From Chitinophagaceae bacterium (lineage in GTDB: Bacteria > Bacteroidota > Bacteroidia > Chitinophagales > Chitinophagaceae): DNA of 64,000 nucleotides. The DNA lies in NCBI GenBank assembly GCA_019638475.1, contig JAHBTR010000005.1, forward strand, positions 62,001 through 126,000, given 5' to 3'. Below, in pieces: positions 52,862 to 62,936 of this stretch (within the stretch, counting starts at the first letter, position 1; every line of letters begins with the position of its first letter). The notes below the pieces were generated by a model that was given only the letters and a program-made list of their open reading frames with translations, made no database searches and had not been told where the DNA came from. The position numbers and the translations under genes are program-made.

Positions 52862-54304
52862 TTACAAAGTAGAGTAAATAATTCTTATCCTCATTTTTCT
52901 ATTTTGCTGTGGATTATTACCTCCTAATAATCTTACTCTTCCAGCAGCAGGTGTATTTAATGCAGAAGAAGCTATAGGATATACACCATTGGTCATTCCT
53001 TCTCCTGCATATACATAATCTGTTACAGGAGCAAACAAGTATAAATCATATACCTTTTGTTGAAAGGTTATAATACTTTGAACATATCTGGATATATTAA
53101 AATTATATGATGCAATTCTTTTACCATTAGCATCATTTTTATATATAATATTACCTCCAAAAAGTCCAAGATTATCTACAATGCCTCCTTGTCCTAATAC
53201 AATATCTTTAGGTATATAAAATCTGTAAGCAGCAGAATCTGGATGTGTACTTATAGCACACAAGAAAAGATTGGGTGCTGTAAAAGTGTTATAAAAAGCA
53301 TCGTTATCTGCTTCTTGCTCCATAATCAATTCTGCACGATGTATAATTCTGTTGCTAATACCAGCAATACCAGGTGTTTTTATTCTTACATAATTACCTT
53401 GACCTGCTTGTAAAAACAATAAATCATCTTGTGTAGTAACAGCATTGTTTAAATATTGTTCAGACTGTGAACCTGCTCTATTTCTTGTAATATTATTAGA
53501 AGCACCAGTCATACCAGCTACTGTTCTAAAAAATGTAACTACAGTAGTATCTACTCCATTACGTTGTTTGTATTTATAATATAAAGCTACTTTACTATTA
53601 GTATCAGTAAGAGAAACTTTTAAGAGTGTGTTTGAAGTACCTTGAGGAACGATAGAGAACCCTCTAAAAATACTTGAAAATTGTAAGCTACTATAATAAG
53701 CATTACTGCTATCAAATTGTTTGAGCAATTTATTGCCAAAAGAAGTTGTTAGCGGTATTCTTATTTGATTGATAGAATTTTCGCTAAATGCCTTGACAGA
53801 ATCTGAAAGTTTTCTTGGGTCTGTAATATGCAACTCTCCTATTTGTCCTGCTAAATTCATAGATGCAGAAGCAGGGTAAATTGAATCTACATTAAATTTA
53901 CTTGATTGACTTATTTCATACACTTTTAAGTGCATAGGATTGGTGCTATCTCCATATAAACCAGTATAACTTAAAACCAATACAGCAGAATCTAAAGTAA
54001 GGCTATCTTTACCTACAGGAAAATAAAATGGGAAAATGGGTGGTTTAAATTCAGTATTTACAATAGCTTTTGTGCCTCCCATTAAAGGGTCATTACTAAT
54101 AGTTCCTAATACCATTTCCTGAGATTTGGAAATACGAAAGGAATCTAATAAAATATTATACGTTTCTACATCAATAGTTGTATCAAATGTATGTACACCA
54201 TCTATAGGTGGTATAAGTTCACTACCTATTTCTGTAACTGAAATTTTAGTACAAGATACTATGGCAAAACAAATAATAAAGGCTGGAAATAAAAACTTCT
54301 TCAC
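52862..54304 (-). CDS. DUF4270 lipoprotein
   Basis: 480 aa lipoprotein (FAIVSC, Cys 18) starting CTKISVTEIGSELIPPIDGV, the DUF4270 layout, then beta-rich with LMGGTKAIVNTEF and LTLDSAVLVLSYTG. Outer-membrane or periplasmic; the family is widespread in Bacteroidota and unstudied. It follows the glycogen-synthase-like gene by 30 bases, a conserved pairing. Confidence 0.88.
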   Translation of the reverse strand: MKKFLFPAFIICFAIVSCTKISVTEIGSELIPPIDGVHTFDTTIDVETYNILLDSFRISKSQEMVLGTISNDPLMGGTKAIVNTEFKPPIFPFYFPVGKDSLTLDSAVLVLSYTGLYGDSTNPMHLKVYEISQSSKFNVDSIYPASASMNLAGQIGELHITDPRKLSDSVKAFSENSINQIRIPLTTSFGNKLLKQFDSSNAYYSSLQFSSIFRGFSIVPQGTSNTLLKVSLTDTNSKVALYYKYKQRNGVDTTVVTFFRTVAGMTGASNNITRNRAGSQSEQYLNNAVTTQDDLLFLQAGQGNYVRIKTPGIAGISNRIIHRAELIMEQEADNDAFYNTFTAPNLFLCAISTHPDSAAYRFYIPKDIVLGQGGIVDNLGLFGGNIIYKNDANGKRIASYNFNISRYVQSIITFQQKVYDLYLFAPVTDYVYAGEGMTNGVYPIASSALNTPAAGRVRLLGGNNPQQNRKMRIRIIYSTL

Positions 54305-54334
54305 GCAGTAGAATTAAATAAAAATTTTAATGAA

Positions 54335-55150
54335 TTATTTGTCTGCAAGGTCGTTGTACAAATCTAAATACTCTGTTAAATCAGTATCCCATCCTTTAAA
54401 TGGTAATATTTTTTTACCTCTTACTTTAGAAAATTCTTCTACTAATTTTTTATCAGGTTTTGGTGTACCAAAAGTAATGGCATCTGCATAAGTAGCACCA
54501 CCTCTAAACATAGCAGTATTATTAAGTCCTTTAAATATTTCTAAATCTTTTGAAGCAATGCTATTATTTATCAAAGCTAATTTAAACAGTTCATTACCCA
54601 ATTTTTCTGTAAAAGTGTTTTCACCAATAGTAAAAATGGTTTTGCTATGAAGAAAAACAGGTTCTCTTTTATAAGCAGTTTTTATAAATGCAGGAATTAA
54701 ACCACTCATCCATCCACTACAATGCACTATGTCTGGGGGCCAACCAAATTTTCTAACAGTTTCTAATGCTCCTTTAGCAAAAAAAACAGTTCTCATTGCA
54801 TTATCATTAAACCAATTATTGTCATCATCATGAAATACACTTTTCCTTTTGAAAAATTCTTCATTTTCTAAAAAATATATCTGAAGTCTTGCATTGGGTA
54901 AAGAAGCTACTTTAATTTGCAATGGATAATCGTCATCATTAACAGCAACATTGATACCACTTAGTCTTACTACTTCGTGCAATCGATGCCTTCTTTCATT
55001 AATAACACCAAATCGTGGCATAATACAACGTACTTCCATACCACTCTCATTACTTTTTACAGCAAGTTTATTGACAATTTCTGCAAATTCTGTCAGCTCT
55101 AAATAGGGCGACATTTCTGTTGCTATAAATAAAATTCTTTTCTTAGACAT
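54335..55150 (-). CDS. Glycogen/starch-synthase-like protein, N-terminal domain only
   Basis: 271 aa, homologous to the GT5 N-terminal domain (RILFIATEMSPYLELTEFAEIVNKLA, CSGWMSGLIPAFIKTAYK). True synthases are about 480 aa and carry a second Rossmann domain plus a KxGGL motif near the N-terminus. Here the motif reads LELTEFA and the C-terminal domain is missing. Catalysis as a glycogen synthase is therefore doubtful. The conserved link to DUF4270 suggests another, perhaps envelope-related, role. Confidence 0.85.
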   Translation of the reverse strand: MSKKRILFIATEMSPYLELTEFAEIVNKLAVKSNESGMEVRCIMPRFGVINERRHRLHEVVRLSGINVAVNDDDYPLQIKVASLPNARLQIYFLENEEFFKRKSVFHDDDNNWFNDNAMRTVFFAKGALETVRKFGWPPDIVHCSGWMSGLIPAFIKTAYKREPVFLHSKTIFTIGENTFTEKLGNELFKLALINNSIASKDLEIFKGLNNTAMFRGGATYADAITFGTPKPDKKLVEEFSKVRGKKILPFKGWDTDLTEYLDLYNDLADK

Positions 55151-55342
55151 CAGCTCTATTTGATTTTGAAATAGCTTTATAAGGCTGCGAAATTAAGAAA
55201 AATACCTCTAATGACAAAAGGTTTAGCCTTTTAAAGGCATTTTATCTTTAATTTAATAAGCAATCTAAGTATATCAGTAATAACTAAATGCGATTGAATT
55301 AAATTGTTGTAGAGTAGTAACCTAACCCTGATTATAAAATTA

Positions 55343-55374
55343 AAGCCTCATTACAAAAATTTGTAACAAGGCTT
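55343..55374 (-). terminator. Terminator downstream of the giant T9SS gene
   Basis: AAGCC ... ATTACAAA / TTTGTAAC ... GGCTT forms a hairpin just after the stop of the 1601-aa gene, with a T-rich tail on the minus strand. Confidence 0.65.
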
Positions 55375-55405
55375 ATGCTTTTTTTAATGAATAATTTTTT
55401 GCTAA

Positions 55406-58400
55406 TTATTCTACAATAATACTTTGAGTGTTGTTATAATCTTTCCCTTTTATTACTAATTGATATATACCAGATGTTATTCTATTAGGTAATGTAATGC
55501 TATAAGAGGCTGAAGTGCCAGCATGATTTAATGTTTGACTATACAATAATTGACCTGATAAATTATATACTTGAACATCATAATCACCTTTTGCAAGGTT
55601 TTCTGAAAGTATATTTAACTTTCTGTCCTTTATTGGATTAGGATATACTGTAATTGATGTTGCTTTATCACTCATTCTAACTAAAACAGTAGAGCTATAA
55701 GTGTTTTTCCCATCTTTACCAATTGCTTTTATACGATAGTAGTTATTACCATTAAATGGTGTTGCATCTATCCAATCATATTTTTCTGTAGAAGCAATAT
55801 TAGAGCCTTTAGCCATAACATTACCAACTGTAGTAAACTCATTGGCATTGCTACCTTTTTCTATTTCATATTTAGAAATATTATTTTCAGCCACACGCCA
55901 ATTTACATTAATTTTCTTATCTGCTTGTGTAGCATTTACGCTAATAAATGAAACAGGTAAAGTACCACTTGTTTTAAACACAATAGCAAAACGTAAGTTA
56001 TATGTGTTGGCATTGGTAGTTACAGTATAATTGTAAGTAGATGTACCGCCCATGCTTAATGGAGTTAAAGTATTGGTGTACTTATCTAATAAATAGGCTT
56101 CTAAACCATTTGCTTCAAAATATTCTGTATTGATTGAAAGTTGATAGTTGCCTCCAACTGTACCTGAAGTACCATAATACATACGCAACGTAACTGTATC
56201 ATCTGCTACAGCTTCTTGTCTGCCTTCTATACTCCATTGTTTATTACTTTTACTAATAATGCTGATATTCTCAAAACCATTACTTATTTTACTTGCATCT
56301 TCTGGTCCATCGCCATCATTAAAATCACTTCTAAAACCAACAGCTATACCATCCATCAAAATATAATTTGAGGTATTTTGATTTTTATTCAAGTTAATAT
56401 ATATTCTTGAAGTATTTTGTTGAGATGAATTGGCAGAACGAAAAGTTTCTGTAAAGTCGCCATTAGGTGCTTTATGTGATTCTCTAAATGTAACAGTTGG
56501 AGAAGTAGTAGTATTTCTTACAAATATTGCTTGCCCTGGTTGTATATATCTATTTGCAGCAGAAGCAACTGGTACAGTTATATCGCTAGTACTATTATAC
56601 GTTACATAAACACCTCCACTTGGTGATACATTAGGGTCATATAAATAATATGATGATGAAATATTAGAAGCATCTGCATATACTAAACTCCAATCTACAA
56701 TACAAGCATAAGGATTGGCTATAATAGAAAAACCTGTTGCTGATGCAAAGTTTAGCTTTACTGAATTATCTGTTACAGAGTTAGCCGTTGTACCTGTTGT
56801 GTTATATACTACATCTCCAGTAACTAAAGAACCCCTTGTACGCAAGGTAGCAGGAGCATTCATTCCTGTTGGGGTTGGTGCTTGATAAAGATTAACCAAT
56901 CTATTACCTCTAATTAATACTCTATATCCTTTAAAAGCATTTAGTGCTTCTTTTGTAGTATGACTTGTAGAAGTACTCCAAGTAGTCCATATACTTGCAC
57001 CAGAACCATCTACATCATAAGTACTTAATGAGCCCAAACCTGTTTGGGTTAAATCATAACCTGTTGTAGCATCTACACCACCAGGATTAGCACCATACTG
57101 TCCTGTAACATGTGTACCATAATAAACACCATTATCTAAACCACTTGTTCCACCTTCTTGCCAATTATCAAATACTGTTCCTCCGTTAGGGTTTACTCCT
57201 GTTGCTATATCTCTATAAGCTCTAAAACCAGTACCACCTGTTTGTGGTATAAATCTTTCTACGTTAAAAGCAGCATCAGTACCATAAGTAATATTTCCAG
57301 TAGCACCAATTGGTCCTACTTGTGCTGTATTTGTTATTGAAGTTGAACGTAAGGTAAATAAATAATTATTAGGTAAAATAAGTGTACCTGCATCTAATGA
57401 AAGTACACCTCTCAAAAAGAAGTTTTGATTATTTAATGTTAAAGAGTTAGTTCTATTAACAGTAAAATTCAGAAACTCAGGGCTTGCGGCTGAAAATACA
57501 TCATTTGGAATAGTGAAAGCACTTCCTTCTAAATTGCCTGGTTGTCCAAAAGCAAGGCTTGAGTTATTGCTTAAATGAATAGTACCTGCTGTACGAACAA
57601 TAGGTATATTAGATGTATGAAAAGTAAGTGTATTAGCACCTACGGACAACTCCCCATTTGTTAACCTTAAAGGTGTGTTATTTGAAGTTGCGGTAAATAC
57701 GGCACTACCTGCTAAGGCAAAATTATTGGTACTGTTAAGTTCTACATGAGAATATTCCATTCCTGCAAGTGATGCAACTCCAGGATTACCTGTCATAATA
57801 ATTCTACCTGTTGTACCTGATTGTTTTGCAGTTCCTGATGCCACAACAATATCTCCATTTACTGTTAAAGTACCTGTGGTGGTGGCAATTGAAGTTCCTA
57901 CCCCATCTGAACTGAATATTACATTACCATTTATGGTAAGGCTGCCTGCTGCATTATTCAAACTGAATGTAGTATTAAAATCTCCTGAATTGATGGTAAG
58001 ATTGCCCGAAACAGTAAGTGTATTTATTCCCCAACTTACAGTTCTGGCAGCAGTATTTGCCCTGTTAATGGTTAACGAAGCAATAGAAGGTGAACCGGAA
58101 AATATATTATTAGCAATAGTTACGTTTGAGCCTCCCCCAAAAATTAATTCTGTACCTGCTGCAACATTAAGAAACCCTGCTGTTTTCTGAAGTTGATTGC
58201 CTTGTGTAAGAAGTGTAAGTATATTATTGCCTACTACTAAATTACCGGATGTTAAAGTAATAGTTCCTGTAAATGTGGTATTGCCTGTTAAACTTACATT
58301 TCCTGCTGAATTAATCTCAACATTATCATAAGTAACGTCTGAGGATAATGTAGTACCTGAACCAACCATTATGATTCTTCCTGTAGTATTCTGGGTTTCA

Positions 58401-60211
58401 GTTCCTGTTCCTGTAACATTACCATGTACAGTTACGGTAGCTCCAGCTACTATTCTTAAAGTAGTAGCAGATGAAAAATTCACATCTCCTTCTACTTCCA
58501 TACTACCATTATTAACATTCAAATATAATGGAGATGAAATATTTAAATCTCCTGTAATTGCTACAGGATTATCCCCCCAATTTGTAGTTCCTGATATTTT
58601 ATTTACTGAAAGACTACCTAATGTAGTAGGCATTTCAAATATTTCATTGGGTATAGTGATATTTCCTGTTTGTGTACCATCGCCAATTACTAAGTGAGAG
58701 TTTGAACCTACTACCATTTTACCTACTTGTGAAGTACCATTTCTTTGTATTGAAGACCCACTAAATAAAAGTGTTAGTGTGTTACTTCCTACTACTAAAT
58801 TACCTGAAGTTAATCTTATAAATCCTACAAATGATGTAGAACCTGTTAAACTTACATTACCTGTAGAATTGATTTCAACATTATCATAAACGATGTTATT
58901 AGTAAGTGTAGTACCAACCCCTACCATAACTATTCTTCCACTTGAATTTGTTAGTGTTCCAGTACCTATAACATTTCCACTTACTGTTACAGTAGCGTTA
59001 GCATTGGTCAATCCTAATATACCATCAATTAATACATCACCAACTACACTTACATCAACTGCTGTGCTAACTCTAAACTCTCCATCATTAATATTTAAAT
59101 TACCTCCTATTGACATTGTACCAGAAGCATTACTCACTGCAAAATAGCTTGTTCCAGTATTTGTGTTTACATTTCCTGTAATAGTTATTGGATTATTTCC
59201 CCAACTTGAAGTTCCAGATGTTTTATTTACTGCAAGACTACCTAATGTAGTAGGCATTTCAAACATTTCATTCGGCATAGAAATAGCTGCCGTTTGTGTA
59301 CCATCGCCAATAATTAAATGAGTATTTGCACCTACTACTATTTTACCTACTTGCGAGGTGCCATTTCTTACTACTGGAGTACCATTGTAGAAAAGAGATA
59401 AAGTATGATTGCCTACTGCTAAATTTCCTGAAGTTAATGTAATTCTTCCATTTAGGGTTAAATCACTTGAAGCAGTTACAGTAGCTGCTGCATCATTTAT
59501 TATTATATTGGTATATTCTGGCATAAAAGAACTACCTGATGCAAGTCCTGTACCATGAACAACTGCATTAGCCAAAGTCATAGATTGTGCAAAAGTAGTA
59601 GCTCTTAGTGTGAAATTATCAATTTTAAGCACCCCATCAGAGGCATCTGGACTTGCCCCAGCACCATATCCTAATACAATTATATAAATGCCCGTTTTAT
59701 TATCTGCAGTAGTCCCTAAAGAAAAAGTAACTGATTGATAACTACCAGCCAAAGTTGGGTTAGTACTTATTCTTGTATAAGTAATATCATCATCACTAAC
59801 ATACACATTTACATTACTTGGCATTTTGGCACCTATACCCATAACATCCATTGTTAATGTAATTGTAGAAAGCCCCTCAGTATTGAAGGGACCAAATTTT
59901 ATATGAGGAGATGTAAGTGCAGCACCAGCAGCAGGTCTTCCTCCTGAAGTAAAACCATAATAGCCTATAGCCATACCATCAATTACGCCTCCATAGGTTG
60001 TAGCATTACCAGCACCATGAGCATCTGATAAAGAATTAGTGGTAACTACTGGTGCTCCTATTGTAGAAACAGAAGTTTCCATAGTAGTTTGTACTGTTGT
60101 ACTTCTTGCAGCATTATCTTCAAAATCATAATAAGCTATAGGAAATTGTGCATTAGCTACAAAGCCCACAAACATTATTAAAAGTAAAAGTGTACATTTT
60201 AAACTTTTCAT
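55406..60211 (-). CDS. Giant repeat-containing surface protein with T9SS sorting domain
   Basis: 1601 aa. Signal peptide (LLLIMFVGFVANA), a jelly-roll-like N-terminal domain (about 25-210: IDGMAIGYYGFTSGG, LYVSDDDIT-like), then several copies of a beta-rich module (LTSGNLVVGNNTLTL, QVGKMVVGSNSHLVIGDG, FEMPTTLGSL), a fibronectin-like segment (INVNWRVAENNISKYEIEK) and a T9SS type A C-terminus (ITVYPNPIKDRKLN). It should be exported to the cell surface. Adhesion or matrix role is inferred. Long antisense frames here are shadows. Confidence 0.88.
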   Translation of the reverse strand: MKSLKCTLLLLIMFVGFVANAQFPIAYYDFEDNAARSTTVQTTMETSVSTIGAPVVTTNSLSDAHGAGNATTYGGVIDGMAIGYYGFTSGGRPAAGAALTSPHIKFGPFNTEGLSTITLTMDVMGIGAKMPSNVNVYVSDDDITYTRISTNPTLAGSYQSVTFSLGTTADNKTGIYIIVLGYGAGASPDASDGVLKIDNFTLRATTFAQSMTLANAVVHGTGLASGSSFMPEYTNIIINDAAATVTASSDLTLNGRITLTSGNLAVGNHTLSLFYNGTPVVRNGTSQVGKIVVGANTHLIIGDGTQTAAISMPNEMFEMPTTLGSLAVNKTSGTSSWGNNPITITGNVNTNTGTSYFAVSNASGTMSIGGNLNINDGEFRVSTAVDVSVVGDVLIDGILGLTNANATVTVSGNVIGTGTLTNSSGRIVMVGVGTTLTNNIVYDNVEINSTGNVSLTGSTSFVGFIRLTSGNLVVGSNTLTLLFSGSSIQRNGTSQVGKMVVGSNSHLVIGDGTQTGNITIPNEIFEMPTTLGSLSVNKISGTTNWGDNPVAITGDLNISSPLYLNVNNGSMEVEGDVNFSSATTLRIVAGATVTVHGNVTGTGTETQNTTGRIIMVGSGTTLSSDVTYDNVEINSAGNVSLTGNTTFTGTITLTSGNLVVGNNILTLLTQGNQLQKTAGFLNVAAGTELIFGGGSNVTIANNIFSGSPSIASLTINRANTAARTVSWGINTLTVSGNLTINSGDFNTTFSLNNAAGSLTINGNVIFSSDGVGTSIATTTGTLTVNGDIVVASGTAKQSGTTGRIIMTGNPGVASLAGMEYSHVELNSTNNFALAGSAVFTATSNNTPLRLTNGELSVGANTLTFHTSNIPIVRTAGTIHLSNNSSLAFGQPGNLEGSAFTIPNDVFSAASPEFLNFTVNRTNSLTLNNQNFFLRGVLSLDAGTLILPNNYLFTLRSTSITNTAQVGPIGATGNITYGTDAAFNVERFIPQTGGTGFRAYRDIATGVNPNGGTVFDNWQEGGTSGLDNGVYYGTHVTGQYGANPGGVDATTGYDLTQTGLGSLSTYDVDGSGASIWTTWSTSTSHTTKEALNAFKGYRVLIRGNRLVNLYQAPTPTGMNAPATLRTRGSLVTGDVVYNTTGTTANSVTDNSVKLNFASATGFSIIANPYACIVDWSLVYADASNISSSYYLYDPNVSPSGGVYVTYNSTSDITVPVASAANRYIQPGQAIFVRNTTTSPTVTFRESHKAPNGDFTETFRSANSSQQNTSRIYINLNKNQNTSNYILMDGIAVGFRSDFNDGDGPEDASKISNGFENISIISKSNKQWSIEGRQEAVADDTVTLRMYYGTSGTVGGNYQLSINTEYFEANGLEAYLLDKYTNTLTPLSMGGTSTYNYTVTTNANTYNLRFAIVFKTSGTLPVSFISVNATQADKKINVNWRVAENNISKYEIEKGSNANEFTTVGNVMAKGSNIASTEKYDWIDATPFNGNNYYRIKAIGKDGKNTYSSTVLVRMSDKATSITVYPNPIKDRKLNILSENLAKGDYDVQVYNLSGQLLYSQTLNHAGTSASYSITLPNRITSGIYQLVIKGKDYNNTQSIIVE
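58609..58745 (-). repeat. Internal duplication in the giant gene, copy 1
   Basis: About 137 bp that recurs at 59232-59369 with roughly nine of ten bases conserved (both contain GTAGTAGGCATTTCAAA and TTTGTGTACCATCGCCAAT). The 623-bp spacing shows a recent duplication of a whole protein module. Confidence 0.75.
59232..59369 (-). repeat. Internal duplication in the giant gene, copy 2
   Basis: Second copy of the module segment at 58609-58745, 623 bp apart and in the same orientation. Encodes QVGKIVVGANTHLIIGDG and FEMPTTLGSLAVNK. Confidence 0.75.
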
Positions 60212-60642
60212 AAATTAAGGTATAAATATTTTTAATAAATTAATTATCTTTTTTGTTCAGTTGTATTTTCTTTATTTTATTTGGTTAAAGCATACCTATA
60301 TCAGCGTACAAAATAAGGGTATTTTATATTATTTATAACAATTATTTATTAAGATTAATTTTCCCTTAGATATTGAGATTCTTATAATACATAAAAATTA
60401 CAGCTAAACATTAACCCTTATAAACTACATTTTTTCCTATTAATTTTTATAGTGTAAGTTTAAAGATAAAATATTTTTTTTAAATGCTGCTTTTACAAAA
60501 AGAATTATCAAACCTCCTCTAAAATTATTCATTATACTTTAAGTTGAATATTAATAACTGATATTATCCTTCAATTATTGTACATATTTAAGATAAATAA
60601 ATGATAGGATTTCTATTTTGAGGTTTGCATAGCCTTAAATGC
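60212..60642. other. Long A/T-rich intergenic region
   Basis: About 430 bases between divergent genes. No gene, RNA, clear hairpin or repeat is recognised. It must hold the promoters of the giant protein (minus) and the E1 gene (plus). Confidence 0.5.
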
Positions 60643-60650
60643 TATATTTG
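60643..60650 (+). promoter_or_regulatory. -7 box of the E1 alpha gene
   Basis: TATATTTG matches TAnnTTTG, with a TTTG about 22 bases upstream (60617-60620) and the GTG start 20 bases downstream. Confidence 0.65.
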
Positions 60651-60670
60651 CCATCCTAAATTTTGTACAA

Positions 60671-61666
60671 GTGGCAACCAAATTTTCTAAAGAAACCTAC
60701 TTATATTGGTACGAATTAATGCAATTAATACGTCAGTTTGAATTAAAAGCTGAAGAAATGTATAAAATGGCTGGAAAAATTCGTGGATTTTTTCATTCTT
60801 ATGCAGGACAAGAAGCTATAGCAGCAGGCTGTTTAACAGCTACAAGGCATGAAGACCCTTTTATTACTGCCTATAGAGACCATGGACTATCTTTAGCCAA
60901 AGGCACTTCTGCTAATGCTTGTATGGCAGAATTATATGGAAAAGCTACAGGATGTGCTAAAGGTAAAGGTGGTAGTATGCACTTTTTTGATGTTAAAAAT
61001 TATTTTTTTGGTGGACATGGCATTGTAGGAGCACAAATAGGTACTGGTGCTGGTTTGGCTTTTGCAGAAAAATATAAAGGAACTGATAATGTAGTACTTT
61101 GCTTTTTTGGTGATGGTGCTGCAAGACAAGGCATTCTACACGAATCTTTTAATATGGCAATGACTTGGAAATTGCCAGTAATATACATTTGCGAAAATAA
61201 TCACTATGCAATGGGTACTTCTATTGAAAGAGCAAGTAACATTACAGATATTTATAAATTAGCAGATGCTTATGAAATGCCTGCAGACCAAATAAATGGC
61301 ATGAGCCCTGAAACTGTTCATGATAGTGTAACAAGAGCTGTAAAACGTGCAAGAGAAGGAGATGGTCCAACCCTTATAGAAATGAAAACTTATCGTTATA
61401 AAGGACACTCTATCAGCGACCCTCAAAAATATAGAACTAAAGAAGAGGTAGAAGAATACAAAGAAAAAGACCCAATAGGGCATGTATATAATACTATATT
61501 AGAAAACAATTTTGCCAATGTGGAAGAATTGGCTGCTATTGATGCAAAAATAGCAGCAGTAGTAGAAGCAAGTGTACAATTTGCCGAAGAAAGTCCATTC
61601 CCTGATAATAGTGAAGTTTTAAAAGATGTATATGCAGATGAAAACTATCCTTTTATTACTGATTAA
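60671..61666 (+). CDS. pdhA: Pyruvate dehydrogenase E1 component, alpha subunit
   Basis: 331 aa from GTG 60671. The thiamine-pyrophosphate motif GDGAARQGILHESFNMAMTWKLPVIYICENN-type region (about 155-185; key GDG and N) and YRDHGLSLAKG are typical of E1 alpha; the phosphorylation-loop region YRYKGHSISDPQKYR is present. It decarboxylates pyruvate for acetyl-CoA. The beta subunit is not adjacent. Confidence 0.92.
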   Translation: MATKFSKETYLYWYELMQLIRQFELKAEEMYKMAGKIRGFFHSYAGQEAIAAGCLTATRHEDPFITAYRDHGLSLAKGTSANACMAELYGKATGCAKGKGGSMHFFDVKNYFFGGHGIVGAQIGTGAGLAFAEKYKGTDNVVLCFFGDGAARQGILHESFNMAMTWKLPVIYICENNHYAMGTSIERASNITDIYKLADAYEMPADQINGMSPETVHDSVTRAVKRAREGDGPTLIEMKTYRYKGHSISDPQKYRTKEEVEEYKEKDPIGHVYNTILENNFANVEELAAIDAKIAAVVEASVQFAEESPFPDNSEVLKDVYADENYPFITD

Positions 61667-61739
61667 ATAAAAATTTTACTATTCTAAAATTATTTGCAAA
61701 AAAATATGCACTTTTGCGACCTTTAAATTAAACCAAAGT

Positions 61740-62423
61740 ATGAGTGAACAAGCAGTAAAGAAAGATTTATGGCTTCAATTAGAAAGCCTATGGCATAAAA
61801 ACAGTAAAATAATTATTATTGTAGTATCTGCAATAGTGCTAATATCAGCAGGATTATATGGCTATAAAGAATATGTAGTATTACCCAAAGAAGAAAAAGC
61901 AGCAGATGCTTTGTATAAAGTACAGCAATGGTATGCACAAGATTCTTCTAACTATGTAATTAATGGAGATACAACAGGAGCAAAAGGTGCTCTATATATC
62001 ATTAAAAATTTTAGTGGTACAAAGTCTGCCAATCTTGCCCATTTTTATGCAGGTGTTAGTTATTTAAAACTAAAAGATTTTTCCAATGCAATAAAACATT
62101 TAAAAGATTTTAGCACAAAATCTTTACCTATTCAAATGGCTGCATATACAGCTTTAGGACATGCTTACGCAGAATCTGATAAAAAAGAAGAGGCTGTAAA
62201 ATATTACAAAAAAGCAGGTACTACTTTTGAAGATGATAAAGACAACTCTGCTGAAAATTTGTTTTTAGCTGCACAGTTATTAGAAACTATGAACAAAGGA
62301 AAAGAGGCTTTAGAATTATATAAAACTATTAAACAAAAATATCCTCAAACCAATAAAGGAAATCAAGCAGATAAATATATTTACAGATTAAGCATAGAAA
62401 AAAACGATTTTAGTATTAATTAA
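61740..62423 (+). CDS. TPR membrane protein (YfgM-like)
   Basis: 227 aa. One N-terminal membrane helix (KIIIIVVSAIVLISAGLYGY) followed by TPR units (FYAGVSYLKLKDFSNAIKHL, AAYTALGHAYAESDKKEEAVKYYKKA, LLETMNKGKEALELYKTI). The layout resembles YfgM, which assists periplasmic chaperone delivery at the Sec translocon. It precedes ribH by four bases, same strand. Confidence 0.8.
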   Translation: MSEQAVKKDLWLQLESLWHKNSKIIIIVVSAIVLISAGLYGYKEYVVLPKEEKAADALYKVQQWYAQDSSNYVINGDTTGAKGALYIIKNFSGTKSANLAHFYAGVSYLKLKDFSNAIKHLKDFSTKSLPIQMAAYTALGHAYAESDKKEEAVKYYKKAGTTFEDDKDNSAENLFLAAQLLETMNKGKEALELYKTIKQKYPQTNKGNQADKYIYRLSIEKNDFSIN

Positions 62424-62427
62424 ACCT

Positions 62428-62913
62428 ATGGCTACACAAGGAAATAAAACATTACTTAAAGGCATCCCAAAAACAAAGGATGCCTTTATAATAATTGTAA
62501 AAACAGAATGGAATAGTAGTATTGTCAATAAATTAGAAGCAGGTGTAAAAAAAATATTACAAGCTGCTAATGTTTCTTACAAAACAATTACAGTACCTGG
62601 TGCAGTTGAAATTCCATTTGCTGTAAAACAACATTATACTTACGCCAATAAATTGCCAGATGCATATATAACTTTAGGAACAGTTATTAAAGGCGATACT
62701 CCACATTTTGATTATGTATGCAAGTTTGTAACTGATGGAGTTTTGCAATTAAATTTATCAATGAATGTGCCTGTTATTTTTGGCGTACTTACTGTAAATA
62801 ATGAAACTGAAGCTAAAGATAGAACTACAGGAAAGCATGGAAATAAAGGTGAAGAATTTGCACTTACAGCATTAAAAATGGTTGCTTTAAATCGTACTAT
62901 ACAGAAAGGATAA
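62428..62913 (+). CDS. ribH: 6,7-dimethyl-8-ribityllumazine synthase
   Basis: 161 aa. VPGAVEIPFAVKQH and LGTVIKGDTPHFDYVCKFVTDG are the family's substrate-binding blocks, including the catalytic His. It makes the riboflavin precursor in the penultimate step. Starts four bases after the TPR gene; no FMN riboswitch is seen. Confidence 0.95.
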   Translation: MATQGNKTLLKGIPKTKDAFIIIVKTEWNSSIVNKLEAGVKKILQAANVSYKTITVPGAVEIPFAVKQHYTYANKLPDAYITLGTVIKGDTPHFDYVCKFVTDGVLQLNLSMNVPVIFGVLTVNNETEAKDRTTGKHGNKGEEFALTALKMVALNRTIQKG

Positions 62914-62936
62914 GTGATTTTTCAGTAAGCAATTTT

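Noticed and set aside
57876-59147. Several + strand frames opposite the giant T9SS gene
   Set aside because: They are antisense shadows of Val/Thr/Asn-rich repeats in a clearly coding minus strand.
60212-60642. Riboswitch or small RNA in the long intergenic region
   Set aside because: No conserved motif or stable hairpin is recognisable; it is simply A/T-rich.
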